45,610 nucleotides of DNA. Source: JBBTVO01 sp038063195 (GTDB taxonomy: Bacteria > Patescibacteriota > Microgenomatia > Levybacterales > UBA12049). The DNA is taken from assembly GCA_038063195.1 (NCBI GenBank), contig JBBTVO010000012.1:1-45610 (forward strand), read 5' to 3'. The translations under genes and the position numbers were made by a program. Below the pieces are notes generated by a model, which did not search any database, was not told the origin of the DNA, and saw only the letters and a list, made by a program, of their open reading frames with translations. Below, one piece after another: positions 30,614 to 37,915 of this stretch. Each line of letters starts with the position of its first letter. The first letter of the stretch is position 1.

Positions 30614-31156
30614 TTAAAGCAACTTATTCGCAATTGCCTTTTTCACCCAAGGCGCAAGAGCTTGATAAATTCTCCCCTTTTTATTTATCACTTCCTCTTT
30701 TTTTACCAAAGAAAATCCATAAGCGAAATCAAAATTTGGCGTTGGTAAAACTTTTACTTCCGTAGCTAAAATATCGCACAATTCGTGTTCGGTAAATTCG
30801 CTTTTCGGGTCTTTTGTCTTGTAATAGATAGCTCCTTTTAATTTAGGTTCATACGAAAGATCGTTCTTTTCCAAGCTCCATTCCCTCTGGAGAGTTTCAT
30901 AAGTTGCTTCAAGCGTAGATTGCAGTTTACCATTTTTAAATAGCTGGTGAGATGAAGAGGTAATATCAAATACTCCGTCAAATGCGAGATGTTTTCTGTG
31001 CTGAATAAGAAAGTTATCTTTATAAAGAAGAGCTACAGTTAGGGCTTTATGTAAAATTCCTTTTCGGTGCGCTTCCCATTTGTCAATTTTTCCTATCACT
31101 TTCCCGTCACGGTTTACTTTTGCAATTATTTGTTTTTGCTTGTAATAGCTATTCAT
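30614..31156 (-). CDS. Nudix hydrolase related to isopentenyl-diphosphate isomerase
   Basis: The 180-residue cytoplasmic protein follows the type I IPP isomerase layout: WEAHRKGILHKALTVALLYK (metal/substrate histidines), a region ending SSSHQL where isomerases have their catalytic Cys (CSHP), a Nudix-like helix ATYETLQREW, and EHELCDILA. The cysteine is Ser here, so isomerase activity is doubtful; a diphosphate hydrolase is an alternative. It lies 3 nt after uppS on the same strand, so an isoprenoid role is likely by context. Confidence 0.75.
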   Translation of the reverse strand: MNSYYKQKQIIAKVNRDGKVIGKIDKWEAHRKGILHKALTVALLYKDNFLIQHRKHLAFDGVFDITSSSHQLFKNGKLQSTLEATYETLQREWSLEKNDLSYEPKLKGAIYYKTKDPKSEFTEHELCDILATEVKVLPTPNFDFAYGFSLVKKEEVINKKGRIYQALAPWVKKAIANKLL

Positions 31157-31159
31157 TAA

Positions 31160-31843
31160 TTATTTCCCAAACCTTCTCTCCCTTTTTAAGAAGTCGTTTA
31201 TTATATTGTCTAAATCTTCCACAGTCATGTCAGGAAGATATTTATCTAAGAAAAAATATTCGGAGTATGCGGACTGCCATATCATAAATCCTGACGTCCT
31301 CCTGTCGCCTCCGGTTCTTATTATTAGGTCGGGATATGGATAAGGCTGACCCTTTGTGTCTAAAACATCATTAAAATTAACTTCATCGACTTCGCTTTGC
31401 TCTTTAATTTTTTTAATTGCTCTTATTGTCTCATCTCTCCCTCCATAATCAAGCGCAATATTCAAATGTTTGGTTTTATAATCTTTTGTTTTCTCTTCGC
31501 ATTCTATTATTTTTGCCAAAAGGCTTTTTGGAATTCTGTCTTTCCGTCCGAGATGAGTGATTTTAATTTCTTTTTTGATGGCGTCTTTTAGATAGTCGAT
31601 AATAATCTTTTCAAATAACTTCATGAGATATTTGAGTTCTTCCTCAGATCTTCCTAAGTTTTCGGTGGATAATGCCCAAAAAGTTACTGTGTTTATGTCT
31701 GTTTCCCAAATTCTGTTTAATACTTTCCTTACCACTTCAAAACCGCGCCTATGGCCCTCAAAAGTCGGAAGACCTCTTTGTTTTGCCCAGCGTCTATTGC
31801 CGTCAGGAATTATTGCTATATGGTTTAGAGATTTTTGTTTCAT
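31160..31843 (-). CDS. uppS: Isoprenyl transferase (undecaprenyl-diphosphate synthase type)
   Basis: Condenses isopentenyl diphosphate onto farnesyl diphosphate to make the cis-polyprenyl carrier for cell-wall and glycan export. It is 227 residues. IIPDGNRRWAKQRGLPTFEGH is the active-site P-loop with the catalytic Asp, TFWALSTENLGRSEEEL follows, and DLIIRTGGDRRTSGFMIWQS is the IPP-binding end. It precedes the isomerase-like gene. An extended -10 box lies upstream at 32038-32043, beyond the left 102-bp repeat. Confidence 0.95.
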   Translation of the reverse strand: MKQKSLNHIAIIPDGNRRWAKQRGLPTFEGHRRGFEVVRKVLNRIWETDINTVTFWALSTENLGRSEEELKYLMKLFEKIIIDYLKDAIKKEIKITHLGRKDRIPKSLLAKIIECEEKTKDYKTKHLNIALDYGGRDETIRAIKKIKEQSEVDEVNFNDVLDTKGQPYPYPDLIIRTGGDRRTSGFMIWQSAYSEYFFLDKYLPDMTVEDLDNIINDFLKRERRFGK

Positions 31844-31855
31844 ATAAATAGGGAA

Positions 31856-31862
31856 TCAGTCG
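31856..31862. repeat. Possible left att core TCAGTCG
   Basis: TCAGTCG recurs at 37758-37764, where it covers the last bases of tRNA-Pro. The two copies are direct repeats bounding the island. Seven bases is short, so this is a suggestion only. Confidence 0.35.
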
Positions 31863-31960
31863 TGTTATATAAAAAAATTCGAACCTCTTTCTTGTTAACA
31901 TTGTAGTCGTCGCTTTCGCTCCTCCTACTATTTTATTTGCTCGGCCTTCGGCCTCGCTCT
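31859..31960. repeat. 102-bp perfect inverted repeat, left copy
   Basis: From GTCGTGTTATAT to GGCCTCGCTCT this stretch is the exact reverse complement of 36024-36125, with equal length and no mismatch found by eye. Inside are a GGCCTTCGGCC hairpin and CGCTTTCGCTCC. The two copies face each other across 4063 bp. Confidence 0.93.
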
Positions 31961-31982
31961 TTTGTCTTTTTTGCGCGCGCGT

Positions 31983-32480
31983 TGTCCCGCTTCGGCGGGA
32001 CAGGAACGACGAGTAAGAACGAAACCGTAAGGATTTGATTATACCAAATTCCGCATCAACCCACCCACCCGTTTAATGTGGCGGCACCCCCGCTTTTGGG
32101 CGCTAGGGCTTCCTAGGGGAAGCCTCGCCAATATATTTCATTTTCTAGAAACGCTTTACAGTCTCTTCCTAGTCCCGATTGCGATCGGGACTTATCTTCT
32201 AAACAGATTTCGTATCGTTGCGCCGTTGCGGGGGTACTCCGCTTTTCGCCCCCGCCTTCTTTATTTTACCCCTTCCTGTTCATGCAGCTTTCGGTCGCTT
32301 CGGCGACCTTGTGGTAGCTCGGTTGGCTCACCCGCCAGTTTCTTAAGACGAAAGTTTTTTCGGCGGGTTCGCGTTGGTCGGGCACGCTCTTCGGTTGACA
32401 GAGAAATCGTGTAGACTATTTGTCGCGTGCCCTCCTTTTAGCAAAGACTCCATGATGGGGGCGGGGTCGGCGGAGCCGCC
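31983..32480. other. G+C-rich hairpin-dense non-coding tract
   Basis: No convincing gene lies between the left repeat and the BRO-N gene (31961-32546). Instead there is a run of near-perfect stem-loops: 31983-32002 (8 bp, TTCG loop), 32107-32124 (7 bp), 32171-32192 (9 bp), 32228-32255 (7 bp), 32293-32308 (6 bp, TTCG loop), 32330-32368 (7 bp), 32380-32432 (8 bp) and 32469-32480 (5 bp). Base composition is visibly richer in G+C than neighbours. A large structured RNA is the simplest idea; strand and class are unknown. Confidence 0.6.
32038..32043 (-). promoter_or_regulatory. Minus-strand extended -10 box
   Basis: TGGTATAAT on the minus strand is an extended -10 pointing toward uppS. A transcript from here would cross the left 102-bp repeat before reaching uppS at 31843. 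Confidence 0.5.
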
Positions 32481-32489
32481 ACCAAAACC

Positions 32490-32520
32490 AATCGGCCATT
32501 TTACACCATTTTGGCCGATT
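32490..32520. promoter_or_regulatory. Operator-like inverted repeat before the BRO-N gene
   Basis: AATCGGCCA (32490-32498) and TGGCCGATT (32512-32520) are 9-bp arms that end directly at the promoter of the BRO-N gene. Their position over the -35 region suits an operator. Confidence 0.6.
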
Positions 32521-32532
32521 TTGTGCTATATT
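32521..32532 (+). promoter_or_regulatory. Extended -10 of the BRO-N gene
   Basis: TTGTGCTATATT includes TG-C-TATATT. The identical 12-mer occurs inverted at 35431-35442 before the GT-C-like gene. Confidence 0.6.
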
Positions 32533-32546
32533 AAATTCACAGTAGT

Positions 32547-33383
32547 ATGACCGATACCAAAATTGCCATATTCAAGGGTAAAGAAATTAGAAAAACTATC
32601 CATCAAAATGAGTGGTGGTTTTCGATTGTGGATATTGTCGAGATTCTTACAGACACAGATAGGCCAAGAAAGTATTGGAATGACTTAAAAACAAAACTTA
32701 TCAAAGAGGGCTATGCTGAAGTGTCCGAAAAAATCGGACAGTTGAAGCTACCTGCTCCTGATGGAAAATTACGGGAAACAGATTGTACTAATACCGAGAC
32801 TGTGTTTAGGATTATCCAAACGATTCCATCTCCTAAAGCTGAACCATTTAAACGATGGTTAGCCAAAGTTGGCTATGAAAGAATACAAGAGATAGAAGAT
32901 CCTGAACTGGCAACCAAAAGAACACGGGCTTTATATAAAGCAAAAGGATATTCTGATGACTGGATTGAAAAACGGATGAGAGGGATTGCTATCCGTGAAG
33001 AATTAACTGATGAATGGCAAAAGAGAGGAGCAAAACTGCAGAAAGATTATGAAATTCTCACAGCCGAGATTTCCAAAGCAACTTTTGGTGTAACACCAAG
33101 CCAGTACAAAAAGTTAAAAGGGTTAAAACGGCAAAACCTCCGTGACCACATGGACGATTTTGAACTTATTTTTACTATGCTGGGAGAAAGGTCTACTACT
33201 GAAATTCACCGAAATGAAAACTCAAAAGGCATACTTAAATTAAAAAGCGATGCAAAAGCCGGAGGTGATATTGCCGGAGGAGCAAGAAAAAAACTTGAGA
33301 AACGTCTTGGTCGCTCAATTGTTTCTAAAGGAAATTACCTGTCTAAAAAGCGAAATACCAGACAAATTGCAACTATTAAATAG
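32547..33383 (+). CDS. BRO-N domain protein (phage antirepressor-like)
   Basis: The 278-residue protein begins with a BRO-N domain: FKGKEIRKTIHQNEWWFSI, VDIVEILTDTDRPRKYW, then an insertion and TVFRIIQTIPSPKAEPFKRW. The middle (RTRALYKAKGYSDDWIEKRM) resembles the DinD-like proteins that share BRO-N, and the C-terminus is basic. BRO-N proteins bind DNA and often act as phage antirepressors. It follows an operator-like palindrome and is convergent with the GT-C gene. The island setting fits a mobile-element regulator. Confidence 0.8.
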   Translation: MTDTKIAIFKGKEIRKTIHQNEWWFSIVDIVEILTDTDRPRKYWNDLKTKLIKEGYAEVSEKIGQLKLPAPDGKLRETDCTNTETVFRIIQTIPSPKAEPFKRWLAKVGYERIQEIEDPELATKRTRALYKAKGYSDDWIEKRMRGIAIREELTDEWQKRGAKLQKDYEILTAEISKATFGVTPSQYKKLKGLKRQNLRDHMDDFELIFTMLGERSTTEIHRNENSKGILKLKSDAKAGGDIAGGARKKLEKRLGRSIVSKGNYLSKKRNTRQIATIK

Positions 33384-33439
33384 TATTACTAATTTAGATT
33401 ATTGAACACTTTGAGTAATAGTAGGTAATGTAGTTTTTA

Positions 33440-35401
33440 TCAAAACAAAGTCTCCGGTAGAACTCTTAGTATTTTAACCTTTTTGTTCTGAAAGACATTT
33501 TTTAAACAGGATGCCGATTTTTCAATTGGGAGATTATCATGAGTCGACAAATATATATAGCTGATCCTATTCTTAAACAAAATTGTACAGACTTCTGTAA
33601 CATTGCTACTCATAAATATAGTGTTTGCTAATAGTAATTTTTCGGAGGTATCAATTCCGTGACTTTCAAGTATTCCTTTGCCTGATAAAAACATTGGACG
33701 GTCTGCCATGAAGCTTATATAAGGAGAATCTTTATCCATTTCAAATCCTCTGTTATCAACTAATACTAAAGATGATTTTGCTGTCTTTTCTTTTATATAA
33801 TTTAAACCTTGTAACTCACTGTTTTCTATTAAAAACCCTTCTTTTTTTACCAGATACATTATATTATTACTAACCTCATGTGCTACGCGAGGAAGAGTCA
33901 GTAACAACACTAATATGACAATAACAATCTTGAATTTACTGCTAACTTTACCTATCCAGTAAAAACAAGCAAGAGAAGTGTAGATAGAACCAATAATAAA
34001 AATTGAAACTAAAAAATTAAATGTATTCGCTCCGCCTGAACTTTGTTGAAAGAAAAATCCCGCAATTGCACTTACTATAAAGCCTCCTGCCATAAAGATA
34101 TTTAACCCACTTGGTAGAAGAGATAATGACTTTTTAGTTTGGAATATACCTATTAGTTTTGACCCGAATATGGAGACTACAAACAGAGAGAAAAAGATTA
34201 ATTCGTACTGTAAGACCCTTAACCAACTGTGATGCTGTACGTATATAACTCTAGCAAGCTCAAGGCGTTCTAATCCTAAAACTGGCTGAACAATAAAATT
34301 TTCAAAGAGCCACAAGCCAGTAAAATATAGTCCTCCAGCATTGTTATTGACCGGCAAATAAATAACAAGACTTAGAATTAGAGTTATTATCAATGGCGGA
34401 ATCATGCGAAAATTCCTGCTAATTAAAAAATATCCACCTAATAACGCTAATCCGCTTAACGCAAATATACCAGTATATACTTTAAAACCAATTAAACTAC
34501 CAAGTACAAGAGCCATTAATAAACCAGTGTACCAATCTTTTTTTCTAAGCCATAAAATCAGTAAACTAATGCCGACAAAAAATACTATAATTGAAAAAGC
34601 ACGAGGGGGATTGACCAAAAATCTTGCTCCATCTTCTAAAGAACTCATATTGAAACTGAATCCTTTTCCAAGGGCGAAAAGTAAAAGAAAAATTAAATCT
34701 CCTCCAAAATATAAAAAGAACACGAGCCAAAGAATAAAATTCCTACCTAATTTAACAATTTGACCAAATGCTACGGCTGATAATCCTAAAAATAAAGAAA
34801 TTAGTAAAGTTGAATACTGATATTGAGTTTGAATCAATGGAAGTTTAAATACTCTAATCAGCTCTCCTATTACTAGGTTTCCCCAATAGTGATAATTTTG
34901 TACAAGAACCCCAAATATTCCTGGTTCATAAGGAGGAAAGTGTTTTATTAGTTGATTAGTTAAAGCTATATGGTAAAGACTATCGCTTGTATTACCACAG
35001 CAGAAATAAAGCCCATTAGAATAAAAAATGCCTGTAAACCAAATCGTTGAAAGCTGTGATAAGGTACCAATTGCAATGATAGAAATTAGCAATAAACTAC
35101 CCTTACTAAACCTTACTTTAGATAAATTGAAAAAATTGCTCCCCAAATGAAATTTTATCCATAAGATAAAAACTATTAGAAGATATAAATAAGATAACCA
35201 TCTAATTCCAAGATAGCCAAATATGAAACCTTGCCACCCCCATAAAATCATGCCTATAACTGTTCCTAAAACTAATCTTTGAAAAATAGAAAGATTTATT
35301 TTCCGTAACGTAAGATCTCCTGGAATAAAAAAGGCAAGAAAAATAGCAATAAAGAAAAGGAGAAAAAATAACCAAAATAATATATTTAAAAGCGATATCA
35401 T
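33440..35401 (-). CDS. Polytopic membrane protein, GT-C glycosyltransferase-like
   Basis: A 653-residue protein with about 13-15 membrane helices. After the third helix comes a large loop with NTSDSLYHIALTNQLIKHFP and QNYHYWGNLV; an acidic residue followed by aromatic-His in that loop is characteristic of GT-C lipid-linked sugar transferases. The last 120 residues are an extracytoplasmic soluble region (VLVDNRGFEMDKDSPYISF). The exact sugar and acceptor are unknown. It is transcribed from an extended -10 at 35431-35442 and sits between the two 102-bp repeats, so its orientation may vary. Confidence 0.65.
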   Translation of the reverse strand: MISLLNILFWLFFLLFFIAIFLAFFIPGDLTLRKINLSIFQRLVLGTVIGMILWGWQGFIFGYLGIRWLSYLYLLIVFILWIKFHLGSNFFNLSKVRFSKGSLLLISIIAIGTLSQLSTIWFTGIFYSNGLYFCCGNTSDSLYHIALTNQLIKHFPPYEPGIFGVLVQNYHYWGNLVIGELIRVFKLPLIQTQYQYSTLLISLFLGLSAVAFGQIVKLGRNFILWLVFFLYFGGDLIFLLLFALGKGFSFNMSSLEDGARFLVNPPRAFSIIVFFVGISLLILWLRKKDWYTGLLMALVLGSLIGFKVYTGIFALSGLALLGGYFLISRNFRMIPPLIITLILSLVIYLPVNNNAGGLYFTGLWLFENFIVQPVLGLERLELARVIYVQHHSWLRVLQYELIFFSLFVVSIFGSKLIGIFQTKKSLSLLPSGLNIFMAGGFIVSAIAGFFFQQSSGGANTFNFLVSIFIIGSIYTSLACFYWIGKVSSKFKIVIVILVLLLTLPRVAHEVSNNIMYLVKKEGFLIENSELQGLNYIKEKTAKSSLVLVDNRGFEMDKDSPYISFMADRPMFLSGKGILESHGIDTSEKLLLANTIFMSSNVTEVCTILFKNRISYIYLSTHDNLPIEKSASCLKNVFQNKKVKILRVLPETLF

Positions 35402-35430
35402 AGATGCTCTTTTACGCTACCTATAGTCCC

Positions 35431-35442
35431 AATATAGCACAA
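35431..35442 (-). promoter_or_regulatory. Extended -10 of the GT-C-like gene
   Basis: On the minus strand TTGTGCTATATT is identical to the 12-mer before the BRO-N gene, and both are preceded by a TTTTACA-n-CATTT stretch. Similar control of both genes is likely. Confidence 0.6.
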
Positions 35443-35510
35443 TAAATGTTGTAAAAGCTACAAGGAGAAGCTGGTCTGATAGTCCCTTTTGGCTTACTCT
35501 TGGGTAGCAT

Positions 35511-35732
35511 ATGGAGTCTTTATCAGCTACTCACAAAAGGTTCGGGCAAAGAATTAAGGAATTACGAAAGGATAGAGAAATGACACAAGAAGATTTGGCT
35601 TTTAAGGTTGAAGTAGACAGGAGTTATATGGGATTTGTGGAACGAGGAGAGAAAAATCCTACTCTGGCGAAACTTATAAAAATAGCTCGATCTTTGAACG
35701 TATCTCTTTCTGAACTTTTCCGTTCCATATAA
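35511..35732 (+). CDS. XRE-family helix-turn-helix regulator
   Basis: A 73-residue single-domain Cro/C1-type DNA-binding protein: FGQRIKELRKDREMTQEDLA (helices 1-2), KVEVDRSYMGFVERGEKNPT (recognition helix) and LAKLIKIARSLNVSLSELF. Such proteins act as repressors of mobile-element promoters or as restriction-modification controllers. No restriction genes are near, so a repressor of this island is more likely. It is divergent from the GT-C-like gene across a 109-bp intergenic region with ATAGTCCC repeated twice. Confidence 0.85.
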   Translation: MESLSATHKRFGQRIKELRKDREMTQEDLAFKVEVDRSYMGFVERGEKNPTLAKLIKIARSLNVSLSELFRSI

Positions 35733-35881
35733 ATGAACTCACTAAGATATACGCAGTTACTTCAAGTTTATTCCTCTATATTATTGCCATTCGTATTTAC
35801 TACATTAACTATTTGATAACTGTCATATTTTGATATAAAAAATTCCAGTTGAAATTTACCACCTTACCTTGTATATTTTCA

Positions 35882-35968
35882 GTGGACTCAGTTTTACCAC
35901 AATCGCTTTTTTAATGGGCTATTCGGACAGTGCAAGCGATTGTTACTGAGTCCACCGGATAGCCCATT
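35882..35968. other. Interleaved three-helix inverted-repeat structure
   Basis: Helix A: GTGGACTCAGT (35882-35892) with ACTGAGTCCAC (35945-35955). Helix B, inside A: ACAATCGCTT (35899-35908) with AAGCGATTGT (35934-35943). Helix C: 35913-35926 in the loop of B with 35955-35968 outside A, 14 pairs with one G-U. C excludes A+B or forms a pseudoknot. The rest of 35733-36266 holds a TATAAA-like box at 35833, the right 102-bp repeat and small inverted repeats, but no gene. Confidence 0.75.
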
Positions 35969-35992
35969 TGAATTTTTGAAAGTTCTTTAAAA

Positions 35993-36248
35993 TTTTTGCG
36001 TTTTTTCACGCCGACAGTTTTTTAGAGCGAGGCCGAAGGCCGAGCAAATAAAATAGTAGGAGGAGCGAAAGCGACGACTACAATGTTAACAAGAAAGAGG
36101 TTCGAATTTTTTTATATAACACGACACTTAGGGAGTCTCTGCAAAACTCCAAGGGCTGGGCTTGGGCTTGTCTCTCGGAAAAGACCGTTGCAAAGCCATT
36201 TTTGAAAGAAACGGAAAGCCGCCGGTAAAAAGAAGAAAAACGCAAAAA
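35993..36248. repeat. Short inverted repeat around the right 102-bp copy
   Basis: AATTTTTGCGTTTTT (near 35993) and AAAAACGCAAAAATT (near 36235) are inverted copies enclosing the right 102-bp repeat. They hint that the repeat was placed into an existing palindrome. Confidence 0.5.
36024..36125. repeat. 102-bp perfect inverted repeat, right copy
   Basis: Exact reverse complement of 31859-31960. It ends 141 bp before the serine recombinase start. Confidence 0.93.
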
Positions 36249-36266
36249 TTAGGGGAATGAATAACT

Positions 36267-37775
36267 ATGAAATATATAGCATACTGTAGAAAATCCAGAG
36301 AAGAAAAAGACAAACAGATATTATCTATTTCCGCTCAAATAGCGGAACTGAAAGAATATGCTAAAAGAGAGCATTTGGAAATCTCTGAATTTGTTGAAGA
36401 AGAAAAAACAGCTAAGACTCCGGGTCGAGGAAAATTTGCAGAAGTTTTAAGAAAAATAGAAAACGGACAAGCAAGGGGGATTATTGCGTGGCACCCGGAT
36501 CGTCTGGCAAGAAATTCAATTGACGGAGGGAAAATAATTTACCTTTTAGACACAGGAAAATTACTTGATTTAAAATTTCCTACTTCTTGGTTTGAAAATA
36601 CACCGCAGGGAAAATTCATGTTGAATATTGCTTTTGGCCAGAGTAAATATTACGTTGATAATTTATCGGAGAATGTTAAAAGAGGATTGAGACAAAAAAT
36701 AAGAAATGGTGTCTGGCCATGTAAAGCTACTTATGGCTACATCAATAATTTTCAAACCAGAGGAGTTGATGTGGACGAGAAAAAAGCCAAAGCAATAATA
36801 AAAGCCTACGAAATGTTTTCAGACGGTAGCAAAACCTTTATTGATATTTCCAATTTTCTTTACAAATCTGATTTAAAAAGAAAAAACGGAAAACCTTTGG
36901 CAATAGGACAAATCAGAAAATTGTTATCCGATAAATTTTATGTCGGAATTATGAGTTATAACGGTGAATATCATGAAGGAAAACATAAAACTTTTATTTC
37001 AAAAGAATTGTTTCAAAAAGTTCAAACGGAAATGCAAAAAAGAGATAAACATTATAAGAAATCAAACGGTTTTCCGTTTTTGGGAATTTTTAAGTGCAAA
37101 GAATGCGGAGCTGCAATAACTGCGGAAAAACATGCTAAGTTTTTTAAGGGAACAAATAGAACTGCTACGTATTATTATTACCGCTGCACTAAAAAATTAG
37201 GTCCTTGCTCGCAAAAAGCGATTACGGCTTTTGAAATGGAAAATCAAATTAAGGAAATGCTTAAAAAAGTATCGCTTCCAAAACTTTGGGTTAAGAATTG
37301 GCTAAGCATGTTAGAAAGAGATGAGATTTTAGATCAGGAGTTACAAAATCAAACAACCGAAAAATTGGAAAAAGAGTTGGAAGCGATAAATAAAAAACAA
37401 AATTTTCTCTTGGACAGTTTCTTAGACCAAGTTATAGATAGCGATGGTTATAAGAAAAAGAAGAATGAACTTTTTGAAACAAAAATAAAATTAGAGGAGG
37501 ATTTGGGAAAAATAAAGGATAACGGTTTGAGTCGGCTCGAACCTTTCCGGGAATTCATAAACGTCGCATCGCAATGCGGAAAAATCGCGCGGGCAAAAAA
37601 TACAAACGAAGAATTAGCATTCTTCGTAAAAACTGTCGGCTCGAACTTCTATTTAGATAATCGGCGGCTGGCTGTTTCTTTCAAACAGGGCTTTGACGTA
37701 GTCCAAACGGAGAGCCAAAGGCTCGGCGGATTTTCGAACGTTAGCCCTAATTCTTGGTCAGTCGGGATGCCGTGA
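36267..37775 (+). CDS. Large serine recombinase
   Basis: A 502-residue site-specific recombinase. The N-terminal resolvase domain has the nucleophile Ser in YCRKSREEKDKQIL and catalytic arginines in AWHPDRLARNS. The recombinase domain follows (KATYGYINNF, GKPLAIGQIRKLLSDKFYVG). Next is a zinc ribbon with CKECG and YRCTKKLGPC, then a coiled-coil (TTEKLEKELEAINKKQNF). Large serine recombinases integrate, excise or invert DNA. The last codons and the stop lie inside the tRNA-Pro gene, so the 3' end was likely formed by integration there. Confidence 0.9.
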   Translation: MKYIAYCRKSREEKDKQILSISAQIAELKEYAKREHLEISEFVEEEKTAKTPGRGKFAEVLRKIENGQARGIIAWHPDRLARNSIDGGKIIYLLDTGKLLDLKFPTSWFENTPQGKFMLNIAFGQSKYYVDNLSENVKRGLRQKIRNGVWPCKATYGYINNFQTRGVDVDEKKAKAIIKAYEMFSDGSKTFIDISNFLYKSDLKRKNGKPLAIGQIRKLLSDKFYVGIMSYNGEYHEGKHKTFISKELFQKVQTEMQKRDKHYKKSNGFPFLGIFKCKECGAAITAEKHAKFFKGTNRTATYYYYRCTKKLGPCSQKAITAFEMENQIKEMLKKVSLPKLWVKNWLSMLERDEILDQELQNQTTEKLEKELEAINKKQNFLLDSFLDQVIDSDGYKKKKNELFETKIKLEEDLGKIKDNGLSRLEPFREFINVASQCGKIARAKNTNEELAFFVKTVGSNFYLDNRRLAVSFKQGFDVVQTESQRLGGFSNVSPNSWSVGMP

Positions 37776-37832
37776 ATCGGACACGGACTACCGCACCCCC
37801 AGCGCGGCGTACTGCCACTATACTACATCCCG
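37762..37832 (-). tRNA. tRNA-Pro(GGG)
   Basis: On the minus strand the acceptor CGGGATG pairs with CATCCCG, with discriminator A. The anticodon stem CCGCG/TGCGG holds loop CTGGGGG (anticodon GGG), and the T arm is CCGTG-TCCGATT-CACGG. Length is 71 nt with a short D stem. CCA is not encoded. The 3' end overlaps the recombinase gene by 14 nt. Confidence 0.9.
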
Positions 37833-37878
37833 CAAAACTAGATACTAGAGATTAGAAATTAGATACTAGTTTGAACTA

Positions 37879-37906
37879 TTGCATTATAACAAATAAATGT
37901 TAGAAT
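37879..37906 (+). promoter_or_regulatory. Promoter of recA
   Basis: TTGCAT, 16-nt spacer, TAGAAT. The recA ATG at 37916 is 9 nt after the -10, the same leaderless geometry as for the genes at 10270 and 11369. No LexA-type palindrome is visible. Confidence 0.65.
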
Positions 37907-37915
37907 TATAACCAA

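Larger units (their letters stand above)
31863..37764. mobile_element. Putative integrated island next to tRNA-Pro
   Basis: About 5.9 kb between uppS and tRNA-Pro. It contains a large serine recombinase at the tRNA end, a BRO-N protein, a GT-C-like membrane protein, an XRE regulator, long inverted repeats and structured non-coding DNA. The recombinase stop codon lies inside the tRNA 3' end, typical of elements inserted at tRNA genes. The left border is inferred from the repeat and the seven-base TCAGTCG match. Confidence 0.6.

Noticed and set aside
32330..32400. tRNA-like pattern (TAGCTCGGTTGGC) in the hairpin tract
   Set aside because: No matching acceptor stem or T arm could be built around it.
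32076..32414. Open frame of 112 codons in the hairpin-dense tract
   Set aside because: It crosses several perfect hairpins, is rich in Arg/Ser/Phe without a domain, has no Shine-Dalgarno, and its composition follows the G+C-rich structured DNA. Not annotated as a gene.
31983..32480. tmRNA, SRP RNA or group I/II intron in the hairpin tract
   Set aside because: I looked on both strands for the tag-peptide end, the SRP GGAAGG-type loop, group I core pairs and group II domain V; none fit.
37849..37870. Possible terminator after the recombinase/tRNA region
   Set aside because: The ACTAGAGATTAGAAATTAGA sequence is a mini-repeat without a stable stem and T run.
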